Assembly (NCBI GenBank): GCA_963769585.1
Contig: CAVYMJ010000001.1
Location: 62,001 to 126,000 of the forward strand
Length of the DNA: 64,000 nucleotides
Direction: 5' to 3'
From: SSC3 sp963769585
GTDB taxonomy: Bacteria; Actinomycetota; Actinomycetes; Propionibacteriales; Nocardioidaceae
Shown here: one piece after another, positions 16,762 through 24,306 of the stretch
Layout of the letters: each line of letters begins with the position of its first letter
Numbering within the stretch: position 1 is the stretch's first letter
Position numbers and translations under genes: made by a program
Notes under the pieces: model-generated
Database searches by the model: none
What the model saw: only the letters and a program-made list of their open reading frames with translations
Told to the model about the DNA's origin: nothing

Positions 16762-17790
16762 TCAGTCGCGCAACGGGTCCGTCCCGAATTTGGCCAGTCC
16801 CTCGTCCGGCGGGATGGCGGCGGTGAATCCCAGGTCCCTGGCGATCTTTGCCGGGGAGGCCACCACATGACGGACGTCGCCGAGCCGGTAGCGACCGGAG
16901 ACGACCGGCTCCAAACCGGAGGATGACGCAAGCACGTTGGCGACGTGCCCGATCGAGACCGGGGTGCCGGAACAGACGTTGTAGGTCTGGAAGCCTGGGC
17001 CGTCGAGCGCCTCGAGGGCCGACAGGTTGGCGCGGGCGACGTCGCGCACGTGAACGAAGTCGCGCATCTGGCCGCCGTCCTCGAACACCTCAGGCGCACG
17101 ACCTGCCTCCAGTGCGGATCGGAAGAGCGCCGCGACCCCGGAGTACGGGGTATCTCGCGGCATCCGGGGGCCGTAGACGTTGTGGTACCTCAGGGCGATC
17201 GCTGTCGCCCCTGCCTGTCGGGCCCACGCGGCGACGAGGTGCTCCTGGGCAGCCTTGCTGGCGGCGTAGCCGTTGCGCGGGTTCAACGGCGCATCCTCGT
17301 CGACTCGATCCCAGCTCAGCGGCGCCTCGCAGACGTCGCAGGGGTTGTCGAAGCGGCCTGCGTCGAGTCGCTCGACCTGGCGCGGGCCCGGCCTCTGCGG
17401 GCCGTGTACGGCGCACAGGTAGCCGCCTTCGCCATAGACCACCATGGAGGAGGCCAGAACCAGCGAGCCGACTCCTGCCTCGTGCATCGCCGCAAGGAGG
17501 GTAGCCGTGCCGAGGTCGTTGTGCCCGGCGTAGAGCGGAAGATCGGCGACGACGGTCCCGCCTCCGACCATGGCGGCCTGGTGGCAGACGGCATCAACCC
17601 CTCGCAGCAAGGGCCTCAGGCCGTCCGCGTCACGGACGTCGACGCGTTCAACGCCGTCGGGCACCTCATCGGACCCGTGGGCCTGCGGGATCATGGCGTC
17701 GAGCACGACGACCTCGTAACCCTGCTCAGCGAGCAGGTCCGCGATCGCCGACCCGATGAAGCCTGCCCCTCCCGTCACCAGGACCCTCAT
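16762..17790 (-). CDS. NAD-dependent sugar epimerase/dehydratase
   Basis: A 342-residue extended SDR. The NAD motif is VLVTGGAGFIGSAIADLL, the catalytic serine region is VLASSMVVYGEGG, and the Tyr-x-x-x-Lys pair is in NGYAASKAAQEHL. A segment with GRFDNPCDVCEAPLSWDR adds a Cys-x-x-Cys pair not found in ordinary UDP-sugar epimerases. The ATG at 17790 overlaps the stop of the MTA phosphorylase gene, so the two enzymes form one unit. In the mycobacterial counterpart (galE3, Rv0536) the pairing is the same. It may epimerise methylthioribose-derived sugar to the xylo form, which is an inference. Confidence 0.85.
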   Translation of the reverse strand: MRVLVTGGAGFIGSAIADLLAEQGYEVVVLDAMIPQAHGSDEVPDGVERVDVRDADGLRPLLRGVDAVCHQAAMVGGGTVVADLPLYAGHNDLGTATLLAAMHEAGVGSLVLASSMVVYGEGGYLCAVHGPQRPGPRQVERLDAGRFDNPCDVCEAPLSWDRVDEDAPLNPRNGYAASKAAQEHLVAAWARQAGATAIALRYHNVYGPRMPRDTPYSGVAALFRSALEAGRAPEVFEDGGQMRDFVHVRDVARANLSALEALDGPGFQTYNVCSGTPVSIGHVANVLASSSGLEPVVSGRYRLGDVRHVVASPAKIARDLGFTAAIPPDEGLAKFGTDPLRD

Positions 17791-18581
17791 GGCAGCTCGA
17801 ACGGCAGGTCGATCCCGTCCAGCCACCCGTTGCACGAGCACCCGGCCGGCGAGGGCAGGTTGACAAGAGTGACCGAGAGGAGCGCCTTGAGACGGTCGAG
17901 GTTGGCTGCGAATGACGAGAAGACGGTCGCCTGGTCGACGGCGCCCTCTGCGTCGACGCCGGCGTCCAGATCGGTGACGAGCGCGATCGTCGCGTAGCAG
18001 AGCCCGAGCTCACGGGCGAGGACTGCCTCAGGGTGACCCGTCATGTTCACCAGTGACCAACCCTGCGCGGCGTACCACTGGGATTCGGCGCGCGTGGAGA
18101 ACCGCGGTCCTTCGATGACGACCATGGCTCCACCGTCGACCACTTCGGAGTCGGCGGCTAGGAGCGACGCCCGCAGCCGCGGGCAGTACGGGTCCGCGAA
18201 CGGTACGTGGACGGCGCCACGATCCATGTAGGTCTGCAGTCGCGTGGTGGTGCGGTCCACGAGCTGATCGGGCACCACCAGCGTGCCTGCCGGGGTGCTG
18301 GGCTGCAGGCCACCCACCGCGCAGGGCGCCAGCACTTGGCGCACCCCGAGCTCCCGCAGCGCCCACAGGTTCGCGCGGTAGTTGATCGCGTGGGGCGGGT
18401 ACTCGTGGTCGGTGCCGTGGCGGGGCAGGAAGGCGACTGCCCTCCCCTGCACGGCCCCGACCGCGATCGGTGCCGATGGCGCGCCGTACGGCGTGGACGG
18501 CGACACCGACTCGGCGTCGGCGAGGAACGAGTAGAACCCGCTGCCGCCGATGACGGCGACGCTCGGTGCAGGTGGGGTCAC
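17787..18581 (-). CDS. mtnP: S-methyl-5'-thioadenosine phosphorylase (MTAP/PNP family)
   Basis: A 264-residue trimeric-type purine nucleoside phosphorylase. It opens with VAVIGGSGFYSFL, binds phosphate through LPRHGTDHEYPPHAINYRANLWAL, and carries VVIEGPRFSTRAESQWY and SLVNMTGHPEAVLARELGLCYATIALVTD (purine/ribose pocket). The reaction is MTA + phosphate to adenine + 5-methylthioribose-1-phosphate. I chose the GTG at 18581, which gives the family's usual N-terminus; the ORF to 18749 is too long and its ribosome site is not obvious. No methionine-salvage genes (mtnA, mtnB, mtnK) follow, and the product instead seems directed to the adjacent sugar genes. Confidence 0.88.
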   Translation of the reverse strand: MTPPAPSVAVIGGSGFYSFLADAESVSPSTPYGAPSAPIAVGAVQGRAVAFLPRHGTDHEYPPHAINYRANLWALRELGVRQVLAPCAVGGLQPSTPAGTLVVPDQLVDRTTTRLQTYMDRGAVHVPFADPYCPRLRASLLAADSEVVDGGAMVVIEGPRFSTRAESQWYAAQGWSLVNMTGHPEAVLARELGLCYATIALVTDLDAGVDAEGAVDQATVFSSFAANLDRLKALLSVTLVNLPSPAGCSCNGWLDGIDLPFELP

Positions 18582-18717
18582 CTGGTGACTGTCGAGGAAG
18601 TGAGCGCTCGATGCAAGGGCCGCGACCCCGCCGTCATTGTTTGGTAAGGCGCGCGAGTGCAAGGATGCCCCGAGTGCTCCCTTCTCGGATCGGGAGCCCG
18701 CTCGGAGGACAGCAGTG

Positions 18718-19530
18718 ATGGATGAGCTCGACCATGTCTTTGCCGGCACGATCCCCGAGATCTATGAGCGTCTCCTGGTCCCGATGATCTTCGACGAGGC
18801 GGCCCAGCACCTGGCGGGCGTCGTCGCCTCGGACCGGCCGGCGACGGTGCTTGAGACCGCGGCGGGCACCGGCGTCTTGACGCGTGCCCTGCTCGATGCC
18901 CTGGACCCGAGCGCGCACATCACCGCCACTGACCTCAACCAGGCGATGCTCGACCATGCGGCGGCCACCAGCGTCGCGTCCGAGCGCGTTCAGTGGCGCC
19001 AGGCCGACGCGTTGGCGCTGCCGTTCGAGGACGGCGCGTTCGACCTCGTCGCCTGCCAGTTCGGAGTGATGTTCTTCCCCGACCGGGTACAGGGTTACCG
19101 CGAGGCGCGGCGCGTACTCAAGCCCGACGGTCGCTTCGTCTTCAACGTCTGGGACAGCATCGAGGTCAACGTCTTCGCGGAAGAGGTCACCAACTCCCTC
19201 GAGTCCGTCTTCCCCGATGACCCTCCCCGGTTCCTGGACCGTACGCCGCACGGGTACTACGACCTCGAGGTGATCGCCGCCGACCTGGCGGCTGCCGGGT
19301 TCTCCGCGGTCTCGTCTACGACGGTGGAGGGCATCAGTGAAGCCGCCTCCGCCGGGGATGCCGCGACGGCGTACTGCCAGGGCACTCCGCTGCGCAACGA
19401 GATCGAGGCGCGTGACCGGGAGCGCCTCGGTGAGGCGACGGCCGCAGCAGCCGAGGCGGTGGCCCGCCGCTTCGGCGATGGCGCGGTGAGCGGCCAGATC
19501 CGCTCACACGTGGTCGTCGCTCAGAGCTGA
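18718..19530 (+). CDS. Class I SAM-dependent methyltransferase (UbiE/COQ5-like)
   Basis: A 270-residue protein. Motif I reads VLETAAGTGVLTRALLDAL, motif II ITATDLNQAMLDHA, and the post-motif segment WRQADALALPFEDGAFDLVACQFGVMFFPD is characteristic of methyltransferase domain 11. The start is the ATG at 18718 with GGAGGA upstream. It diverges from the MTAP gene and is convergent with the hyp operon. The substrate is not evident. Confidence 0.87.
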   Translation: MDELDHVFAGTIPEIYERLLVPMIFDEAAQHLAGVVASDRPATVLETAAGTGVLTRALLDALDPSAHITATDLNQAMLDHAAATSVASERVQWRQADALALPFEDGAFDLVACQFGVMFFPDRVQGYREARRVLKPDGRFVFNVWDSIEVNVFAEEVTNSLESVFPDDPPRFLDRTPHGYYDLEVIAADLAAAGFSAVSSTTVEGISEAASAGDAATAYCQGTPLRNEIEARDRERLGEATAAAAEAVARRFGDGAVSGQIRSHVVVAQS

Positions 19531-19568
19531 GCCGGACCGCGCAGCAAATCCCGCGCCAGGGATGCTGC

Positions 19569-20312
19569 CTAGGCGCGGGCGAGCCGGGCGTTGGTCAGCT
19601 CGACCTGGCGTTCGGTGGTGGCCAGGAGCTCTGCACTCTGTGCGGACGTCAGACGGTCACAGGCGAAGCCCCAGTGGATCGCGACTCGGTCACCCTCGGT
19701 GAGGTCGGTGAAGACCCCGTCGGGTGTCCGCCGGTGTACGCGTTCCTCCCGGGGCGTCGAGATCCCGAGCTGGTGACCGTCCCACTCGAGAGTGTCAGCT
19801 CGGACCAGTGCGCTGTCGTCGTCCACGACGGCCACCTCGCCCGTGCGGATCCGGCACGAGTCGAGAACGTGCAACGGCTGCGGTACGTCCAGGTGCAGCA
19901 GTCGGCTCCACGGGTAGACGCCCAGAACGTGAAAGGCATGCGTCGGGGAGACCTCGTCCAGCAGCTCCTCGGTGAGGTGCGACCAGTAATGGCCGGCCTG
20001 CCGCGCGAACCTGGTCAGCAGCAGCTCGCCCAAGGCACGCGCGTCGATGCGGTGGGTGAGCTCGTTCCCCGTCCAGTACGCGCGCCCGACACTCTCCGAC
20101 AACGGCTCGACCCCCGGGCCGGCGAGCCCAGCCATCATCACCTGGTACGGCCAGGCGCCCGAGAACTGCCGCGCGAGCACCGGTACGTCGACGTCGGCAC
20201 CGGCGCCGCACGCGACCTTCTGCAGCCCCGCCGCCGCGGCGGGACCGCAGTAGCCCAGGGCATTCGGCGCGTGGGCGTAGCGGGCGAAGAGCCGGTGACC
20301 CGGATCGGTCAA
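19569..20312 (-). CDS. Unnamed hydrogenase-cluster protein (possibly DUF6390)
   Basis: A 247-residue soluble protein (RLFARYAHAPNALGYCGPAAAAG near the N-terminus, VGRAYWTGNELTHRIDARALGELLLTRFARQAGHYWSHLTEEL mid-protein). I think it corresponds to a family found beside hydrogenase maturation genes, but I am not sure of the name. The TTG at 20312 overlaps the hypD stop as TTGA, so it is the last gene of the hyp operon. A much longer in-frame ORF to 21257 is only the hypD shadow. Confidence 0.65.
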   Translation of the reverse strand: MTDPGHRLFARYAHAPNALGYCGPAAAAGLQKVACGAGADVDVPVLARQFSGAWPYQVMMAGLAGPGVEPLSESVGRAYWTGNELTHRIDARALGELLLTRFARQAGHYWSHLTEELLDEVSPTHAFHVLGVYPWSRLLHLDVPQPLHVLDSCRIRTGEVAVVDDDSALVRADTLEWDGHQLGISTPREERVHRRTPDGVFTDLTEGDRVAIHWGFACDRLTSAQSAELLATTERQVELTNARLARA

Positions 20313-21442
20313 AGCGCCTCGCGTTGCCCGACGAGGACCGCCGTGTCCCGGTGCAGTCGGCCGAAGTTGTAGTAAGCCGCGCAGGCACCCTCGGGGGAGA
20401 CCATGCAGGTCCCGATCGGCGTCTCGGGCGTGCACGCCGTGCCGAAGACCTTGCACTCCCAGGGCTTGATGACGCCCTTGAGCACCTCGCCGCACTGGCA
20501 GGCCTTCGGGTCGGCCACCCGTACGCCGGGCATGGAGAACCGCACCTCGGCGTCCCACTGGGCGTAGTCGGTGTGCACCTTCAACGCACTCTGCGAGATG
20601 AAGCCGAGGCCGCGCCACTCGAAGTGCGGCCGGAGCTCCATCGTCTCGGCGAGCAGCCTGAGCGCCTGCGGGTTGCCGTTCTCGCGGACGACGCGGGAGT
20701 ACTGGTTCTCCACCTCGCACCTGCCTTCCCGGTGCTGGGTGAGCAGCATCTGCACGGTCTGCAGGATGTCCAGCGGTTCGAAGCCGGCCACGACGATGGG
20801 CTTGTTGTACACCTCGGAGACGAAGCGGTAAGGGCGGATACCGACCACGGTCGACACGTGTCCCGGCCCGAGAAACCCGTCCAGCCGCAGGTCGGGCGAG
20901 TCGAGAATCGCCTTGATGGGCGGCACGATCGTCACGTGGTTGGCGAACACGGTGAAGTTCTCCACCCCGAGCTGCTTGGCGCGAACCAGCGTGACCGCTG
21001 TCGAGGGAGCAGTCGTCTCGAACCCGACGGCGAAGAAGACCACGTGCTTGGTCGGGTTCTCCACGGCGATCTTCAGCGAGTCCAGTGGTGAGTAGACGAA
21101 GCGGCAGTCCGCACCACGTGCCTTCGCGTCGAGCAGGCTCCCGGTCGAGCCCGGCACCCGCATCATGTCGCCGAACGTGGTGAAGATGACGTTCTCCTGC
21201 TCGGCGAGCCAGATCGCATCGTCGATGCGACCCATCGGGATCACACAGACCGGACACCCTGGCCCGTGCACCAGCTCGATGTTGGAGGGCAGCACGTGCT
21301 CGAGACCGTGCCGATAGATCGTGTGGGTGTGACCCCCGCAGACCTCCATGTACTTGAACTCGTCGTCGCCCGCCAGCTCGGTGATGCGTGCCACCAGGGC
21401 CCTCGCGGCTGCCGGGTCACGGAACTCGTCGACGAACCTCAT
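20309..21442 (-). CDS. hypD: Hydrogenase maturation protein HypD
   Basis: A 377-residue iron-sulfur scaffold that works with HypC to build the Fe(CN)2CO group of [NiFe]-hydrogenases. Visible motifs are MEVCGGHTHTIYRHG, HGPGCPVCVIPMGRID, VFFAVGFETTAPSTA, GPGHVSTVVG and late cysteines in ACQCGEVLKGVIKPWEC. Length fits the family (about 370). GAGGAGA lies upstream of the ATG. It lies 10 bp after hypC in a tight operon. Confidence 0.96.
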   Translation of the reverse strand: MRFVDEFRDPAAARALVARITELAGDDEFKYMEVCGGHTHTIYRHGLEHVLPSNIELVHGPGCPVCVIPMGRIDDAIWLAEQENVIFTTFGDMMRVPGSTGSLLDAKARGADCRFVYSPLDSLKIAVENPTKHVVFFAVGFETTAPSTAVTLVRAKQLGVENFTVFANHVTIVPPIKAILDSPDLRLDGFLGPGHVSTVVGIRPYRFVSEVYNKPIVVAGFEPLDILQTVQMLLTQHREGRCEVENQYSRVVRENGNPQALRLLAETMELRPHFEWRGLGFISQSALKVHTDYAQWDAEVRFSMPGVRVADPKACQCGEVLKGVIKPWECKVFGTACTPETPIGTCMVSPEGACAAYYNFGRLHRDTAVLVGQREAL

Positions 21443-21452
21443 GCCTGTCTCC

Positions 21453-21722
21453 TCACACGCTCGTTGAGCGGAACTGGTCCAACTCGTCGGTGTAGTCCTT
21501 GCCCATCTTCTGCAGCTGGTCCAGCGTCAGCTTGGCCTCGTCCTCGTCGATCTTCGCCATCGCGAAGCCGACATGGACCAGGACCCAGTCGCCGTTCTTC
21601 AGTCCGGTGTCGGCCAGCAGACGGACGCTGATCGTGCGGCGTACGCCGGAGACCTCGACCTTGGCCAGGTAGTTCTCAGCGTCGACGGTGTCGACGACCT
21701 GCCCGGGGATTCCTAGGCACAT
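21453..21722 (-). CDS. hypC: Hydrogenase maturation chaperone HypC
   Basis: An 89-residue chaperone beginning MCLGIPGQVV, with the essential second-position cysteine that carries the iron ligand. It includes GDWVLVHVGFAMAKIDE, the usual C-terminal HypC/HybG motif. AAGGGA precedes the ATG. A second HypC-like domain is found fused to a SIS domain at 23545-24279. Confidence 0.95.
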   Translation of the reverse strand: MCLGIPGQVVDTVDAENYLAKVEVSGVRRTISVRLLADTGLKNGDWVLVHVGFAMAKIDEDEAKLTLDQLQKMGKDYTDELDQFRSTSV

Positions 21723-21752
21723 GGCGTTCCCTTCTTGTTGGCAGTTGTCGGG

Positions 21753-22835
21753 CTAGCAGATTCTCGGCAGCGGGTCGCCGACCAGCATGTCGACGATGCG
21801 GCTGCCGCCGAAAGGCGTGCGCAGCGCGACGATGCCCGGTGGTTCGGCCACGACCTCGGCGATGATGGCGGCGTCCTGGCCCAGGTCGTGAGCGCGCAGG
21901 GCAGCCAGGGCGGCCTCGGACTCCTCCTGCGATACGACCGCGACGAACTTCCCTTCGTTGGCGACGTACAGGGGGTCGATGCCGAGCAGGTCGCAGGCGC
22001 CGTTCACCATCTCCTTGACCGGGAGGCGCTCCTCCTCGATGACGACGCCGACCTGAGCTGACTTGGCCAGCTCGTTGAGCACCGTGCCGACACCTCCACG
22101 GGTGGCGTCGCGCATCCACCGCGTCGACGGAGCGGCGGCCAGCAGGTCCGCGATGATGCCGTTGAGCGCGGCCGTGTCGGAGTGGATGTCGGCCTCGATG
22201 TTGAGCTCGCCGCGGGCCATCATCACCGCCATGCCATGGTCGCCCATGGTCCCCGAGACCAGCACACGGTCGGTGGGCTGGACGAGCTCAGGACCGAGCT
22301 TGCGGTCCGCGTCGATCGTGCCTACCCCGGCGGTGTTGATGAACAGCCCGTCGGCGGCGCCACGGGGGACCACCTTGGTGTCACCGGTCACGATCTCGAC
22401 CCCGGCCAGCGCCGCGGCCTCGGTCATGTCCGCCACGATCTCGCGCAGCAACGCGATCTCGAACCCCTCCTCGATGACGAAACCCGCCGAGAGCCACCGG
22501 GGGGTCGCGCCGCAGACCGCGAGGTCGTTGACAGTTCCGTGCACGGCCAGGTGGCCGATGGAGCCCCCGGGGAACTGCATCGGCTGGACGACATAGGAGT
22601 CGGTGGAGAAGGCCAGGCGTTCACCGCTGGGCAGGGTCAGCGCCGCCGAGTCGCCCAGCGACTCCAGGGTGGGGTTGCGGAAGGCCTCGAGGAAGACCGC
22701 GTCCATCAGGGCCGCCGACGACTTGCCGCCCGCGCCGTGGGCCAGCGTGACGACGTCCTCGAGCAGCCGCGGGCGCCGCTGCCGGAACGCCTCGATCCGG
22801 CTGAGTACCTTGAGTTCGTGAGCGGTAGTGGTCAT
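21753..22835 (-). CDS. hypE: Hydrogenase maturation protein HypE
   Basis: A 360-residue PurM-like ATPase. The N-terminal LAHGAGGKSSAALMDAVFL and the VTGDTKVV loop bind ATP, and the extreme C-terminus ends PRIC with the cysteine on which HypF-supplied carbamoyl is dehydrated to thiocyanate. The ATG overlaps nothing downstream, but its 5' end sits within the stop of the SIS gene (22832-22835). Confidence 0.96.
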   Translation of the reverse strand: MTTTAHELKVLSRIEAFRQRRPRLLEDVVTLAHGAGGKSSAALMDAVFLEAFRNPTLESLGDSAALTLPSGERLAFSTDSYVVQPMQFPGGSIGHLAVHGTVNDLAVCGATPRWLSAGFVIEEGFEIALLREIVADMTEAAALAGVEIVTGDTKVVPRGAADGLFINTAGVGTIDADRKLGPELVQPTDRVLVSGTMGDHGMAVMMARGELNIEADIHSDTAALNGIIADLLAAAPSTRWMRDATRGGVGTVLNELAKSAQVGVVIEEERLPVKEMVNGACDLLGIDPLYVANEGKFVAVVSQEESEAALAALRAHDLGQDAAIIAEVVAEPPGIVALRTPFGGSRIVDMLVGDPLPRIC

Positions 22836-23548
22836 CGCTGCTCCCTGGAGGACATGGTTGCTGTGGCTGCGTTTCGGACCTCCGTACGCCTGGCCAGGCG
22901 AAGCTCGGTCATGGTGTCCTGAGCGGTCCGCCAGAGCCGGAAGCCGATCATGGCCTGCGACTCCTGGATGCGGTGGATGCTCTGGCTGTCCACGGTGAAG
23001 CAGTGATCCAGGTCGTTGCTGGCTGCCATCTGGCCGCCGTCGTACCCAGCGAACCCGATGGTGAGGAGCCCGCGCTTGCGGGCCTCCGCCAGCCCGTGCA
23101 GCAGGTCGTCGGAGTTCCCACTCGTCGACACTGCGATGGCGATGTCGTGGGGTTTGGAGTGGGCGATGATCTGGCGGCTGAAGATCAGCTCGAACCCGAC
23201 GTCGTTGCCCAGCGCGGTGACGACCGCCTGGTCGTCGGTGAGCGACCAGGCCGGCACCGGGCGTCCCGTCGGCGGGTTGCAGAACAGGCCCGCGAGCGTG
23301 GCAGCGTCGGTCGAGGAGCCACCGTTGCCGAACGTGTAGAGCCGGCCGCCGGCCAGGAAGCGCTCCCCCATCGCGCGGCCTGCCGCGACGATGTCAGGCT
23401 CCATCCGCTCGAGAGAAGAGAGCTGGAGCGCGCGAGAGATCTCCGCCTTCTCCCGGGCTGAGGAGGCGAGGTCCTCCAGCAGGGACTGCGGGTTCTCCTC
23501 CTCGGAGTCGATGAAGGGGTACAGGAAGCCGGTGTTCTCCTCGCTCAT
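22832..23548 (-). CDS. SIS-domain protein (phosphoheptose isomerase-like) in the hyp operon
   Basis: A 238-residue protein with one SIS domain: LYTFGNGGSSTDAATLAGLF near residue 70 and IAVSTSGNSDDLLHGL near 140, the sugar-phosphate-binding loops. It resembles GmhA but lacks heptose-pathway neighbours. From memory, an isomerase of this type is found in the locus of group 1h (high-affinity) [NiFe]-hydrogenases. Overlaps hypE (ATGA) and the SIS-HypC gene (ATGA), so it is in the same translational unit. Its role in maturation is not established. Confidence 0.82.
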   Translation of the reverse strand: MSEENTGFLYPFIDSEEENPQSLLEDLASSAREKAEISRALQLSSLERMEPDIVAAGRAMGERFLAGGRLYTFGNGGSSTDAATLAGLFCNPPTGRPVPAWSLTDDQAVVTALGNDVGFELIFSRQIIAHSKPHDIAIAVSTSGNSDDLLHGLAEARKRGLLTIGFAGYDGGQMAASNDLDHCFTVDSQSIHRIQESQAMIGFRLWRTAQDTMTELRLARRTEVRNAATATMSSREQR

Positions 23549-24279
23549 CGGCCGCTACCTCCCTCGCCGAGACGGGTCAGAGCACTACCGGCGTGCACGA
23601 TGACCAGGTCACCGGTACGCACCTCTCCGACCAGGCTCATGTCGACCTCCTCCTCGCCCGTCGCCGTGCGGACCAGCGCTGGCTCGAACAGGTCCAGCGG
23701 CGGTTCGATCACCTCGGCCAAGCGCCCCTCGTCGCTGCACGTCACGCAGACCTCGTCCGTGCAATCGACCGCCTCGGGCTTGAGCAGGCCCGGGTGCTCG
23801 AAGCAGACGTGGGTGAGCTCCCAGAGCAGGTGGTACATCAGCACGAAGCGGCCGGTGGCCGGGACCATCGGATCGTCGGAGTCCACCCAGAGCACATGGT
23901 CGGCGGAGCCCTCCTCGGGCCGGGCTGCGCAGCCGATCCAGATCGTCTTGACCCCCCACGCCGGCGTACGGCGCATCAGGTCGACGACCATCGGGTCCTG
24001 AGCGGACGCGACCGCGATGACCACGTCACCCGGGCGTACGGCGACGCGGGCTTGGGCGACCGGGTCGGCACCGACGAGCGCCACGGACGGAAGGGCGCGC
24101 TTGCCCACGATCACCGGATGCACGAACTCGACCGCGACGTGATGCGCGTGCGGCTCCCACTGCGGGGCGACGACGAACAGGGTGGCACCGGCATAGAAGC
24201 TGCGGGCCAGGGACATCGAGGCGCTTGCCAGGTCTTCGGACAGCGACAGGCCGATCAGCTCTTCGGCGGTGGTAGTCAT
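23545..24279 (-). CDS. SIS-like domain fused to a HypC/HupF domain
   Basis: A 244-residue protein. The N-terminal 150 residues resemble a degenerate SIS domain (DVVIAVASAQDPMVVDLMRR). The C-terminal 80 residues begin with the cysteine-rich CTDEVCVTCSDEGRLAEVIE and end GDLVIVHAGSALTRLGEG, as in HupF/HypC chaperones. The start is the ATG at 24279 with GAGAGGAG upstream. The family is annotated as HupF in other actinobacteria. It lies between hypF and a second SIS gene, and may couple sugar-phosphate-like sensing to iron-ligand delivery, which is speculative. Confidence 0.8.
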   Translation of the reverse strand: MTTTAEELIGLSLSEDLASASMSLARSFYAGATLFVVAPQWEPHAHHVAVEFVHPVIVGKRALPSVALVGADPVAQARVAVRPGDVVIAVASAQDPMVVDLMRRTPAWGVKTIWIGCAARPEEGSADHVLWVDSDDPMVPATGRFVLMYHLLWELTHVCFEHPGLLKPEAVDCTDEVCVTCSDEGRLAEVIEPPLDLFEPALVRTATGEEEVDMSLVGEVRTGDLVIVHAGSALTRLGEGGSGR

Positions 24280-24306
24280 CCTCACTCCTCTCCGGGGACG
24301 CACATG

